From the NCBI RefSeq assembly GCF_002015075.1, contig NZ_MUXZ01000027.1, forward strand, positions 15,456 through 79,455: 64,000 nt of DNA, written 5' to 3'. Source of the stretch: Canicola haemoglobinophilus. Its GTDB lineage: Bacteria; Pseudomonadota; Gammaproteobacteria; Enterobacterales; Pasteurellaceae. The position numbers were made by a program, and so were the translations under genes. Under the pieces are notes generated by a model. That model made no database searches and had not been told where the DNA came from. It saw only the letters and a program-made list of their open reading frames with translations. Positions 27,898 to 37,149 of this stretch are shown piece after piece; within the stretch, counting starts at the first letter, position 1; every line of letters begins with the position of its first letter.

Positions 27898-28542
27898 TTA
27901 TTCATTGGTATTTAATACGCCAAATCTGGTTTTAGCTTTTTCAATAATTTCATCAAAGATAGGTTTTGCCTCGATAAGAATATCTAAAGCATTTTCAATT
28001 GGCTCAAAAGCATCATCGAAATCAGGATAGCTTTCTATTATTTTTTGCTTATCTAATGGCGGAATGATTATATAGAAACTTCCTTCCTTAGGGTTCCACT
28101 TAAACCCTAGTTGGTTTAGCTGAGGATATTCTTCATTCATTTCTTTGATAAAGTTTTTCCAATCTTTTGCGCTACATTTTATATAGCTATAAAATCCAAA
28201 TACCATACTGTCTTGCTTATGTGAAAACAAGGGGGTAATGGATAAACAGGTCCCAACATTATTATTACTTTCAGCAGATAAAAAACCAAAATAGTAATGA
28301 GCATAGCTATTTTTGGGGTCTTCTTTATTTTGGGTAGAGTTGAGCCATTTTTCAGGATAAAACTTGAAATCCTTATTGTTGATAAAATTAAATCTTCCTG
28401 AATACTGACTATTCATTCTAATAACATCTTCTATTTTTTCAAAAATTTGCTTTGATATTTCCTTATCAATAAGCTGACAAGCTTCATCAAACATCTGAAT
28501 ATTCTCAATAATAAGTTTAAATGCTTCTTTTTTGCTGTTCAT
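27898..28542 (-). CDS. unknown protein paired with PD-(D/E)XK nuclease
   Basis: I do not recognise this 214-aa protein. The start at 28542 (MNSKKEAFKL) lies behind TAAGGAG. The N-terminal half is rich in charged helices (FEKIEDVIRMNS). The middle contains FNFINNKDFKFYPEKW and aromatic beta-like segments. The C-terminus is helical and acidic (FEPIENALDILIEAKPIFDE). There is no signal peptide or membrane helix. It begins 17 bp after the nuclease stop and is clearly in its operon, so it is probably a partner, inhibitor or substrate-recognition subunit. That role is inference only. It has no uptake sequences. Confidence 0.6.
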   Translation of the reverse strand: MNSKKEAFKLIIENIQMFDEACQLIDKEISKQIFEKIEDVIRMNSQYSGRFNFINNKDFKFYPEKWLNSTQNKEDPKNSYAHYYFGFLSAESNNNVGTCLSITPLFSHKQDSMVFGFYSYIKCSAKDWKNFIKEMNEEYPQLNQLGFKWNPKEGSFYIIIPPLDKQKIIESYPDFDDAFEPIENALDILIEAKPIFDEIIEKAKTRFGVLNTNE

Positions 28543-28559
28543 TTGAAAACTCCTTAGTT

Positions 28560-29351
28560 TTAAAAGGTTAAAATATGTTGAATAAATTGTTCTGCTAACC
28601 ATATACCACGGTTATTAGGTTCAAGTTTAGATTTCTGTTTGGTTAAAACTTCTAAGGCTTTAGCTAACTGACGCCAAGAAATACCTACAACCCTTTCTTT
28701 ATCATTAATTTCTTTTGGCAAAATACCATCTTTCGTAAGATAAATAATACCCCAAGGTCGAGAACCTGATTTTTTCTTTGCAACATTGATATAGCGTTCT
28801 AGCTGTTGCTTACTTTGCAGAGCATCAATTTTTACTTCAATAAAGAGTAATAGGTTATCTGAGTCTATTTCAATATCTACTCGCTCTGTTTCTTCGCCCA
28901 ATGGGCAACATTCTTCCGTAGCTCGATATTCCTTTGGAAAAGGTAAAAAATCTTTTGGTAAACACTGATAAACAGCTTGTAAAAATAGGCTACCTTGTCC
29001 ATGATTGGCATACATATCAAGAAACCAGCGTAATGTTTTACTATTTCTTACCTCATTTCTGCCTAAATTAGCGGCTTGCCACACATTAGCAAACATACCA
29101 AGCTGTCTTTCCGCTTCGATAGGTTTTTGTGCTTCTTGAAATGCGATAAAGAAGTTTTTTAACTGCTCGCTTTTTGGAATAGGAATAATTTGCTCTTTTT
29201 TAGGCTCAATAATGGCACCTAGTTTTTTCCACTGATTAAAAAACTCAGATAATTGTTTTGGGTCGAAATTATCATCATCCTTATCTGAAAAAGAGAGTTT
29301 ATTCCATTCAGTAAAGAAATCTTCGAGCTGTTGGTTAAATTCAGTATCCAT
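28560..29351 (-). CDS. PD-(D/E)XK nuclease family protein
   Basis: A 263-aa cytoplasmic protein with the core of the PD-(D/E)XK fold: a helix glutamate in GRNEVRNSKTLRWFLD, RVDIEID, then FIEVKID, and a QxxxY-like helix (QQLERYINVAKK). This is the pattern of the PDDEXK_4 type. The first 75 residues hold two similar repeats (LEDFFTEWNKLSF and LSEFFNQWKKLGA). It is first in a two-gene unit inserted next to slt. A defence or DNA-processing role is possible but unproved. Confidence 0.75.
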   Translation of the reverse strand: MDTEFNQQLEDFFTEWNKLSFSDKDDDNFDPKQLSEFFNQWKKLGAIIEPKKEQIIPIPKSEQLKNFFIAFQEAQKPIEAERQLGMFANVWQAANLGRNEVRNSKTLRWFLDMYANHGQGSLFLQAVYQCLPKDFLPFPKEYRATEECCPLGEETERVDIEIDSDNLLLFIEVKIDALQSKQQLERYINVAKKKSGSRPWGIIYLTKDGILPKEINDKERVVGISWRQLAKALEVLTKQKSKLEPNNRGIWLAEQFIQHILTF

Positions 29352-29452
29352 AATTTCATCTCTCTTATCTTTTTTCTTTAATAGTATATTTATTCAAACG
29401 ACAAAATAGATCATATAAATTTAAATAAAACTGTAATACAACATTGGGTTTA

Positions 29453-29497
29453 TTGAAAATCCAAATTTAACTAACTTGGGTTGCATGAGAATTCCTT
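29453..29497 (-). repeat. duplicated 5' remnant of slt
   Basis: This segment aligns with 27763-27808, the slt start region, at roughly 36 of 44 bases. On the minus strand it even keeps an ATG and reads MQPKLVKFGF, against MQPKLATFGF in slt, then runs to a stop after about 21 codons. The two copies flank the nuclease cassette as imperfect direct repeats. Confidence 0.8.
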
Positions 29498-29556
29498 TGT
29501 AGATGATCAATTTGGGTGAGTGAAAGGTTGAAATAAGGTTTGATTTGTTGATAAAA

Positions 29557-29579
29557 AAATCGGGCATAAAGCCCGACTA
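29557..29579 (-). terminator. secF terminator
   Basis: On the minus strand the stem TCGGGC / GCCCGA is followed by seven T residues, about 10 bp after the secF stop. Confidence 0.8.
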
Positions 29580-29586
29580 TTTTGTT

Positions 29587-30555
29587 TTATAAGCCTTCTT
29601 CAAAGTCTTCTTTTTCAACAATTTGAATAAGCATGTGTTCACGTTTGAGTCCTAAATCAAGGGCTATAGTGATAGCGATGTAAATTGTGGAGTAAGTACC
29701 GAACGCAATACCTATTAACAATGCTAGTGAGAAACTATGAATTGTTGGGCCACCGAAAGCAAACAGAGCAATTACCACAAATAATGTAGTGATAGATGTC
29801 ATTAAGGTTCTTGCTAAGGTTTGAGTTAAAGAAATATCAATGATTTCTACGGTATCAATGCGACGAATTTTGCGGAAGTTTTCACGCACACGGTCAAAGA
29901 CCACGATACTGTCGTTCAAAGAATATCCCACTACAGAGAGAATAGCAGCAACAAAGGTCAGATCCATTTCGATTTGGAGGTAGGAAAATACCCCTAATGT
30001 CACAATAACGTCATGAGCAAGAGCGACTACTGCACCTGTTCCCAAACGCCATTCAAAACGGAAGGCAATATAACCTAGCAACATCAGTAATGTTGCTAAT
30101 GTTGCGTAAATGGCGCCCTGTGTTAGCTCTTCTCCAACATTTGGACCCACAAATTCAATACTACGAATTTCTAGATCTTTATCTAAACCATTCAGTATAG
30201 TTTTGATTTTATTACCTACTTCGGCATTACTTTCTGTAGCAGGCAAACGGATCATCACATCTCGAACACCACCAGTCGTCTGTACTAGGGCGCTTTCTAT
30301 GCCATTTTCTTTTAATGTCGATCTGACTTTATTAAGATCCGCTGGTTGAGAAAAATGAGTGTCAATTACTGTTCCACCCGTAAAATCTAATCCCCAGTTA
30401 AATCCTTTAGTAAAAATAAAGAAAAAACAGACCGCAGTTACAATAAGAGAGAAAATATATCCCCAGTAACGATATTTCATAAAAGGAGTTAATTTAAAAG
30501 GTAAAATAATCCCTTTATATTCATGAACTTTTTTATTGCGTGTAAATAAACTCAT
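29587..30555 (-). CDS. secF: protein translocase subunit SecF
   Basis: RND-family membrane subunit that uses the proton motive force to aid protein export with SecD and YajC. It has six helices with a periplasmic domain between the first and second. The motif GFNWGLDFTGGT follows helix 1, and a conserved transmembrane block is VVGYSLNDSIVVFDRVREN. It is 322 aa and the last gene of yajC-secD-secF, 12 bp after secD. Confidence 0.96.
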   Translation of the reverse strand: MSLFTRNKKVHEYKGIILPFKLTPFMKYRYWGYIFSLIVTAVCFFFIFTKGFNWGLDFTGGTVIDTHFSQPADLNKVRSTLKENGIESALVQTTGGVRDVMIRLPATESNAEVGNKIKTILNGLDKDLEIRSIEFVGPNVGEELTQGAIYATLATLLMLLGYIAFRFEWRLGTGAVVALAHDVIVTLGVFSYLQIEMDLTFVAAILSVVGYSLNDSIVVFDRVRENFRKIRRIDTVEIIDISLTQTLARTLMTSITTLFVVIALFAFGGPTIHSFSLALLIGIAFGTYSTIYIAITIALDLGLKREHMLIQIVEKEDFEEGL

Positions 30556-30567
30556 TATTCACCTGCC

Positions 30568-32418
30568 TTAAATTGATAATTTTTCAACACGTTTACCGCC
30601 ATAAATTAAGTTCACGAGAACACGCGTTCCAGTAATTGCAGTAAACATTGAAATGGCGACACCTAAAGAGAGAGTGATCGCAAAGCCTTTCACAGGACCA
30701 GTACCAACAGCATATAACACTACTGATGTTAAGATTGTGGTTAAGTTCGCATCAAAAATACTGGTAAATGCACCGTTATAACCTTCATTTATTGCTTGCT
30801 GGATTGGGCGTCCATTACGAATTTCTTCTTTTATCCGCTCGAATATCAGAACGTTTGCATCAACGGACATCCCAACAGATAAAACAATACCTGCAATCCC
30901 CGGCATAGTCAAAGTTGCACCAGGTAATAAGGACATTGCTCCTACGAGTAGCACCATATTGGCAAGAAGGGCAATGCTGGCAAATAAACCAAAGAGTTTA
31001 TAGTAAATTAGAATAAAGAGGATCGTGATAGCTAATCCCCATAAGCCTGCTTGTAATCCTTGTTCAACGTTTTGTGCACCTAAAGATGGACCAACAGTTC
31101 TTTCTTCAATAATTTGAATTGGAGCAGTTAAAGCACCAGAACGTAATAATACGGAAAGATTTTGTGCTTCTGCTGGGCTATTAATTCCAGTGATTTGGAA
31201 TTGAGAACCGAAACGACCTTGGATAGTAGCCACGTTAATCACTTCTTCATGTTTAGCTAAAATCGTTTTACCATTTTCATCTTTTTTACCACTGTCTTTA
31301 TATTCTACATATAAAGTTGCCATTGGTTTTTTCAGATTGAGTTTGGTGGTTTGTGCCATAATTTCGCCACCCTCAGAATCTAAAGTTACAGAAACCTGTG
31401 GAGAGGCGGTATTTTGATCCACACCAGAACTTGCATTAGTAATATGTTCTCCACCTAATACAGCTCGGCGGTAAAGCACAACAGGGCTACCATTGCGATC
31501 ATATTTAACTTCTGAATCAGCTGGTACCATTCCTCTAAGTGCGGCATCTAAATTGGCATTTTGGTTAACTAAACGGAATTCTAAGGTTGCTGTTGCACCT
31601 AGAATTTCTTTGGCGCGAGCCGTATCTTGCACACCCGGTAATTCAACCACAATACGTTCAGCACCTTGGCGCTGAATAACGGGTTCAGCAACGCCTAATT
31701 CTTCGACACGGCGACGTAAGATACTTAAGTTTTGCTCAATAGCATGATCACGAGTTTCATTTAAAACGCTTTCAGCTAAACCTAAACTAAGGGTATTTTC
31801 TGAAATTGCGTTCACTTCAAGATTTTGATGTTGTTTGCGCAAGAAACGTTGTACATCTGAAAGTTGTTCTGGTTTAAGCAAAGTGACGAGAGTCGTGAAG
31901 TTTTCCCCGTTACGAATAGAGGTATATTGATATTTTTCTTTGCGTAATTCAGTGCGTAAATTATCTTGTAATTGTTCTTGGCGTTTACCTAGTGCGGTAT
32001 TCATATCCACTTCCATTAAGAAACGGACGCCGCCACGCAAATCTAATCCCCATTTCATTGGACTACCGCCAATATCGGTTAACCATTTTGGTGTGGCTGG
32101 GGCTAGGTTGAGCGCAACAGAATAATTATTGCCAAGTTTTTCAATAATTTTATCTTTGGCTAAGAGTTGATCATCCGTGTTATTAAAACGAGCTAAAATT
32201 GAGCCGTTTTCTAAGATGATAGATTTGATTGGTAAACTATTTTGCTCTAATAATGTTTGTACATTACTAAGCACTTTTGTATCAGCGGTTTGACCACGTG
32301 TTCCAGAAATTTGTACAGCAGGATCTTCACCATAAAGATTTGGAAGAGAGTATAAAACACCAATGGCGATCACAAGGATCACCATTAGGTTCTTCCATAA
32401 AGGGTAACGATTTAACAT
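30568..32418 (-). CDS. secD: protein translocase subunit SecD
   Basis: Large partner of SecF. Helix 1 is followed by a long periplasmic region starting KWGLDLRGGVRFLMEVD. Five C-terminal helices follow, with the conserved SVGMSVDANVLIFERIKEE. The product is 616 aa. It is the middle gene of yajC-secD-secF, 31 bp after yajC. Confidence 0.96.
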   Translation of the reverse strand: MLNRYPLWKNLMVILVIAIGVLYSLPNLYGEDPAVQISGTRGQTADTKVLSNVQTLLEQNSLPIKSIILENGSILARFNNTDDQLLAKDKIIEKLGNNYSVALNLAPATPKWLTDIGGSPMKWGLDLRGGVRFLMEVDMNTALGKRQEQLQDNLRTELRKEKYQYTSIRNGENFTTLVTLLKPEQLSDVQRFLRKQHQNLEVNAISENTLSLGLAESVLNETRDHAIEQNLSILRRRVEELGVAEPVIQRQGAERIVVELPGVQDTARAKEILGATATLEFRLVNQNANLDAALRGMVPADSEVKYDRNGSPVVLYRRAVLGGEHITNASSGVDQNTASPQVSVTLDSEGGEIMAQTTKLNLKKPMATLYVEYKDSGKKDENGKTILAKHEEVINVATIQGRFGSQFQITGINSPAEAQNLSVLLRSGALTAPIQIIEERTVGPSLGAQNVEQGLQAGLWGLAITILFILIYYKLFGLFASIALLANMVLLVGAMSLLPGATLTMPGIAGIVLSVGMSVDANVLIFERIKEEIRNGRPIQQAINEGYNGAFTSIFDANLTTILTSVVLYAVGTGPVKGFAITLSLGVAISMFTAITGTRVLVNLIYGGKRVEKLSI

Positions 32419-32449
32419 AGATTTGTTCCCTTGCGGAATGAATAAAAAA

Positions 32450-32749
32450 TTAGATAGATTTTAAAGAGCCTTTTGGTAATACAGCTACGATAAAATCACG
32501 TTTGATAGTAATTTCAGTTGTATCGTTTAATGCGATCACAACATAATCGCTTTCAGCACTGATTTTGCTGATTTTGCCGATAATACCACCAGAAGTTAAC
32601 ACTTCAGTGCCTTTGGCTAATTCAGACATTAATTGTTTGTGTGCTTTGTTACGTTTTGCTTGTGGACGATAAATCATAAAATAGAAAATCAATCCAAAAA
32701 TGGCAAAAATAAATAACATTGAAAGTGGACTACCTTGTTGAGCTTCCAT
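32450..32749 (-). CDS. yajC: preprotein translocase accessory protein YajC
   Basis: Small membrane protein of 99 aa with one helix (MLFIFAIFGLIFYFMIY) followed by the conserved RPQAKRNKAHKQLMSEL and GTEVLTSGGIIGKI. It heads the secDF operon. The 154 bp between it and tgt hold an uptake sequence (32842-32850) and no gene. Confidence 0.95.
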   Translation of the reverse strand: MEAQQGSPLSMLFIFAIFGLIFYFMIYRPQAKRNKAHKQLMSELAKGTEVLTSGGIIGKISKISAESDYVVIALNDTTEITIKRDFIVAVLPKGSLKSI

Positions 32750-32903
32750 TATTTTATCCTTATAAGTTAGTTAAACATGAGTAAAAAACCTTGCGTAAAA
32801 TAGCATAAAACGCCTTTAATGTGAAAAAATCTTTTTATTCCACCGCACTTTATTTATCTACGCAGGTTTTATAGATTATTTATCCAGCACTTGTTCTCGT
32901 ATT

Positions 32904-34034
32904 TTATAGCGCTGGTACTGGCTTACCAATTTTGTTGTAAAACTCTACAACAAAATCATCAAAGCGATCTTCTTCAATTGCTTGACGAATTTGTGCCATT
33001 AAACGTTGATAATAGCGAAGATTATGAATGGTATTTAATCTTGAGCCTAAAATCTCACCGCACTTATCTAAATGATATAAGTATGCTTTAGTGTAATTTT
33101 TGCAAGTATAGCAATCACATTCAGGATCTAGTGGGGTTGTATCATTGCGATATTTGGCATTACGAATTTTTACAATGCCATTGCTAACAAAAAGATGACC
33201 ATTTCGCGCATTACGGGTTGGCATCACGCAATCAAACATATCAATACCACGACGCACGCCTTCAACCAAATCTTCTGGTTTACCAACGCTCATTAAGTAA
33301 CGAGGTTTATCGGCTGGAAGTTGTGGGCACACATATTCCAAAATTCTGTGCATATCTTCTTTAGGTTCGCCAACTGCTAAGCCACCCACAGCATAACCAT
33401 CAAAACCAATATTGATTAACCCTTCAACAGAAATTTTGCGTAATTCTTCAAAGGTACTGCCTTGCACAATACCAAATAACGCATTCTCATTGCCTAATTC
33501 GTCAAAACGATCGCGGCTACGTTTTGCCCAACGTAAAGACATTTCCATGGATTTTTTTGCATAGTCGAAAGTCGCAGGATAAGGTGTACATTCATCAAAA
33601 ATCATCACAATATCAGAGCCTAAATCATATTGGATTTCCATGGATTTTTCTGGCGATAAAAAAATGCGTTCGCCATTAATTGGGTTTTGAAATTTCACGC
33701 CTTCTTCCGTAATTTTACGTAATTTGCCTAAACTAAAAACTTGGAAACCGCCGCTATCCGTTAAAATTGGGCGATGCCATTGCATAAAATCATGTAAATC
33801 CCCATGTTGACGCATCACTTCTTGACCAGGGCGTAACCATAAGTGGAAGGTATTGCCAAGCAAGATTTCTGCACCAGTGGCTCGCACTTCTTCGGGGGTC
33901 ATGCCTTTTACAGTGCCATAAGTTCCTACGGGCATAAAGGCGGGTGTTTCCACGCTAAATTCGCCTTGTGGACGACTAAAGGTCATTGTGCCACGGCGTG
34001 CTACGCCATTGGTTTTATGTAAGGTAAATTTCAT
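32904..34034 (-). CDS. tgt: tRNA-guanine transglycosylase
   Basis: Exchanges guanine-34 for preQ1 in tRNAs with GUN anticodons. Motifs are TDSGGFQVFSLG with a catalytic aspartate, the second aspartate in GIDMFDCVMPTRNARNGHLF, and the zinc site CDCYTCKNYTKAYLYHL. It is 376 aa. It lies 47 bp after queA, the next enzyme of queuosine synthesis, in the same transcript. Confidence 0.96.
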   Translation of the reverse strand: MKFTLHKTNGVARRGTMTFSRPQGEFSVETPAFMPVGTYGTVKGMTPEEVRATGAEILLGNTFHLWLRPGQEVMRQHGDLHDFMQWHRPILTDSGGFQVFSLGKLRKITEEGVKFQNPINGERIFLSPEKSMEIQYDLGSDIVMIFDECTPYPATFDYAKKSMEMSLRWAKRSRDRFDELGNENALFGIVQGSTFEELRKISVEGLINIGFDGYAVGGLAVGEPKEDMHRILEYVCPQLPADKPRYLMSVGKPEDLVEGVRRGIDMFDCVMPTRNARNGHLFVSNGIVKIRNAKYRNDTTPLDPECDCYTCKNYTKAYLYHLDKCGEILGSRLNTIHNLRYYQRLMAQIRQAIEEDRFDDFVVEFYNKIGKPVPAL

Positions 34035-34081
34035 TGTTGTAATCCCTCTTTTCAGATAAACAGTCTGATGTAAATTGGCTT

Positions 34082-35152
34082 CTAAGCCTTGGTAATAAAC
34101 ATGGCATCGCCATAACTAAAGAAACGATATTGATTTTCTACGGCAATTTTATAGGCATTCATTGTATGTTCATAACCCGCAAAAGCAGAAACTAACATAA
34201 TTAATGTGCTTTCTGGTAAATGGAAATTGGTAATCAAACAATCAATCACACGGAATTTTTTGCCTGGATAAATAAAAATGGAAGTATCAGAAAAATAAGG
34301 TTCAAGTAATTGAGTGCTATTATTTTCTTCCGCAAAAAGTGCCGCACTTTCAATAGAACGAACTGAAGTTGTTCCCACTGCAATTACGCGTTTGCCCTTG
34401 GCTTTAGTAGCTAAAACTGCATCAACCACTTCTTGCGGCACTTCCACATATTCAGCGTGCATTTTATGATCTTCGATATTTTCCACTCGAACAGGTTGGA
34501 AAGTACCTGCGCCTACATGCAAAGTAACAAAGGCAAAATTAACCCCTTTATTCTTCAGTTGCTCTAATAATTCATTATCAAAATGTAAGCCAGCAGTTGG
34601 GGCTGCAACAGCGCCAGGTACTTTGTTATAGACAGTTTGATACCGCTCTTTATCGGCATCTTCATCTGGACGGTCAATATAAGGTGGCAAAGGCATGTGT
34701 CCGATTTGCTGTAAAATATCTAAAAGTGCGGTGCTTTTATCGGCTAATTCGAGTTCAAATAAACTCTCATGGCGTGATTTCATCAGCACTTTAACGCCAT
34801 TACCTTCGCCAAGTTTGTCTTCTCCCAAAAAAAGTTCTGCATTTTCTTTGGGCGACTTTGATGAGCGAATATGGGCTAAAAAACTATGTTCGCTGAGAAC
34901 TCGTTCTACTAAGACTTCTAATTTTCCGCCACTCGCTTTACGTCCAAACATTCTTGCTGGAATAACTCGAGTATTATTAAAAATCAGGAGATCGCCTTCA
35001 TTTACGAGATCAAGCACATGGCTAAAAGAGCGGTGTGAAACGGCGCCAGTTTTACCTTCTAACTGTAACAATTTGCTGGATTTTCTATCTGCTTTTGGAT
35101 AGCGAGCAATCAGCTCATCAGGTAAATCAAAATAAAAATCGGAAAGTTGCAT
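34082..35152 (-). CDS. queA: S-adenosylmethionine:tRNA ribosyltransferase-isomerase
   Basis: Converts preQ1 in tRNA to epoxyqueuosine using the ribosyl part of SAM. Family motifs DFYFDLPDELIARYP, FNNTRVIPAR and AAPTAGLHFD are present in a 356-aa protein. It is first of queA-tgt. The 97 bp between its start and the terminator of the galactonate regulator is its promoter region. Confidence 0.96.
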   Translation of the reverse strand: MQLSDFYFDLPDELIARYPKADRKSSKLLQLEGKTGAVSHRSFSHVLDLVNEGDLLIFNNTRVIPARMFGRKASGGKLEVLVERVLSEHSFLAHIRSSKSPKENAELFLGEDKLGEGNGVKVLMKSRHESLFELELADKSTALLDILQQIGHMPLPPYIDRPDEDADKERYQTVYNKVPGAVAAPTAGLHFDNELLEQLKNKGVNFAFVTLHVGAGTFQPVRVENIEDHKMHAEYVEVPQEVVDAVLATKAKGKRVIAVGTTSVRSIESAALFAEENNSTQLLEPYFSDTSIFIYPGKKFRVIDCLITNFHLPESTLIMLVSAFAGYEHTMNAYKIAVENQYRFFSYGDAMFITKA

Positions 35153-35250
35153 TTTATTATGTTCAAGTAATTAATTGAGAAGTGGGCTAGTCTAGTGCGA
35201 ATTGAGCGCTTTAACAAGTGAAAACAGAAAATTGTACAAATGAGGGATAA

Positions 35251-35277
35251 AAAAAGCCCTCTCAATTGGAGAGGGCG
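35251..35277 (-). terminator. terminator downstream of dgoR
   Basis: On the minus strand the stem GCCCTCTCC / GGAGAGGGC with an AATT loop is followed by seven T residues. It lies about 85 bp after the dgoR stop and before queA. The bases 35278-35360 hold nothing else visible. Confidence 0.85.
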
Positions 35278-35360
35278 AAATATATTTGGAGTCATACTTT
35301 TTAGGGTATGGGCGCCATTCTATACTAAATTTTTACATTTGCAACATTTTTTTAACAAGA

Positions 35361-36083
35361 TTATATATGGGAGTAGATGGCTTGTAAATCTTGGACACTA
35401 CCTAAATTTAGTTTATCTAATGCCTTTAAAATCAACTTTTTGGATATTTCTTTAGCTTGATGTGCTTCTTTTTTACAAATAGCATCAAGTAAATGTTTAT
35501 GTTGTGTTAACGCAGGTAAATTACTATTAATATCAATTTCTAAAGTCTGGTTAAAGGAAATCAGCATGGCGGCAGAAAGTAAATTATCTAAAGAAAGCAA
35601 AAATGGGTTTTTGCACCCTTTGGTGATTGATGAATGGAATAACTTATCACCTTGAATAAATAGGGAACGATTATTTTCTTGTGCCCCTTTCACCATTAAC
35701 TCATAGCCTTGATGAATAGCAATAAGATCTTCCGTATCGGCTGAAAGTGCGCAAATAGCACATATTGTAGGTTCAAAAGTTAATCTTGCGGTCAGTAAAC
35801 TTTTTATCAAAGAGGGAGCGATAGGACTATCAGATATAAAACATAAAATATCTTTATCTAACCAGTGCCATTCGTATAGTTTATTGATCATACTGCCTTT
35901 TTTGGGGGCGATTGTAATGATTCCTTTATTTGAGAGTATCTGTAACGCAGCACGAATAGAGCTTCTAGATACATTGAATTGAAGGCAGAGATCTATTTCT
36001 CCAGGTAACAAATCATCTTCTTTAAACTCTCCTGAAAAGCATTTTTGAATAAGTATTTTTGCAATTATTTGTGATTTTAACAT
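35361..36083 (-). CDS. dgoR: GntR/FadR-family regulator of galactonate genes
   Basis: FadR-type GntR repressor of 240 aa. The N-terminal winged helix includes LPGEIDLCLQFNVSRSSIRAALQ, and an FCD effector domain follows (histidine-rich site around FHSSITKGC and the later HKHLLDAI). It is divergent from dgoK-dgoA-dgoD, the same layout as the E. coli dgo repressor. Control of that operon by galactonate is therefore inferred. Confidence 0.8.
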   Translation of the reverse strand: MLKSQIIAKILIQKCFSGEFKEDDLLPGEIDLCLQFNVSRSSIRAALQILSNKGIITIAPKKGSMINKLYEWHWLDKDILCFISDSPIAPSLIKSLLTARLTFEPTICAICALSADTEDLIAIHQGYELMVKGAQENNRSLFIQGDKLFHSSITKGCKNPFLLSLDNLLSAAMLISFNQTLEIDINSNLPALTQHKHLLDAICKKEAHQAKEISKKLILKALDKLNLGSVQDLQAIYSHI

Positions 36084-36188
36084 TTACTTTTTACCCCTTT
36101 AATGCTCGGAGTATCAGCTTATCATATTTCATGATTTTTCTAAAAGTTAAAAAATTCTAGGACTTTATTTGAAGTATCTTCTCTAATT

Positions 36189-36204
36189 TGTGATATTTAT
36201 CACA
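36189..36204. promoter_or_regulatory. CRP site in the dgoR-dgoK divergent promoter
   Basis: TGTGA-TATTTA-TCACA is an exact match to the canonical CRP palindrome, 55 bp before the dgoK start. It implies cAMP-CRP control of galactonate use, the classic (CRP-N) type rather than the Sxy type seen at 4017. Confidence 0.85.
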
Positions 36205-36258
36205 GAAATAGTATGTATTTTTATTTATCATCTTGTCATACAAGAGTTGAGGTGATTA

Positions 36259-37149
36259 ATGAAACATTATGTTGCTGTTGACTGGGGAACTACAAATTTC
36301 AGGGCTTATTTGCTAACTGAACAGCACAGGGTAGTTAGCAAATTATCTGAAAATAAAGGCTTACTGTCAGTAAAAAATAGGGATTTTTCCACTGTGCTTT
36401 TGCAAAGTATTAGACAATGGAAAGATATGGTAGATATTGCATCTTTACCTATTTATATGGCAGGTATGATTGGATCCCGGAAAGGCTGGTATGAAGTCCC
36501 CTATCTTCCATCATCAATAGAATTATCTGATATTAAAGAAAATTTGTATGAATTTTCTCTAGACTGGGGAGCGAAAGCTTTTATTGTTCCTGGATTGCAA
36601 GGGAAAAACTGCTTTTCTCTTAATGATGTAATGCGTGGAGAAGAAACTCAGTTAGTCGGCCTGAGGAAATTAATTCCTGATAGTTCGATCTCAGCGATTT
36701 TTCCTGGTACTCATAGTAAACATATGTCATTAGTCGAAGAACATATTACAGATTTTTACACTGTGATGACGGGGGAATTATTTGCTTTGTTAAATCAATA
36801 TAGCATTTTGACTAAGGATATTCCTGAATACTATGATGATCAAAATGGGTTTTTATTAGGTGTAGAGAAAGGGTATTGTAATCCGTTAAATTCTGTGTTG
36901 TTTTCTGCTCGCACCTTGTTGCTTGATGGTTCTATTTCATCTGATTCAGTGCGTTCTTATTTATCTGGATTATTGATAGGAAATGAATTAGCCTTATTAA
37001 GGCATGTGGATAATATTTTTATTGTAGGTGGGGAAAGTCTCTCTCATAAATACGATGTAGCTTTATCTTTTTTAGGAAAACAGGCACATACAGTAAACGG
37101 TGAAGCTTGTTTTTTAGCTGGAATGAAAGCTTTTTTAGGAGATAAGTGA
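36259..37149 (+). CDS. dgoK: 2-dehydro-3-deoxygalactonokinase
   Basis: Phosphorylates 2-keto-3-deoxy-galactonate with ATP. The N-terminus VDWGTTNFRAYLL carries the ASKHA-fold phosphate loop, and further family motifs are AGMIGSRKGW and FPGTHSKHM. It is 296 aa. It overlaps dgoA at TGATG, so translation is coupled. First gene of the galactonate operon. Confidence 0.88.
   Translation: MKHYVAVDWGTTNFRAYLLTEQHRVVSKLSENKGLLSVKNRDFSTVLLQSIRQWKDMVDIASLPIYMAGMIGSRKGWYEVPYLPSSIELSDIKENLYEFSLDWGAKAFIVPGLQGKNCFSLNDVMRGEETQLVGLRKLIPDSSISAIFPGTHSKHMSLVEEHITDFYTVMTGELFALLNQYSILTKDIPEYYDDQNGFLLGVEKGYCNPLNSVLFSARTLLLDGSISSDSVRSYLSGLLIGNELALLRHVDNIFIVGGESLSHKYDVALSFLGKQAHTVNGEACFLAGMKAFLGDK

Noticed and set aside
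34695..35102. A 135-codon plus-strand frame opposite queA
   Set aside because: Antisense to a recognised enzyme, with composition typical of a shadow frame.
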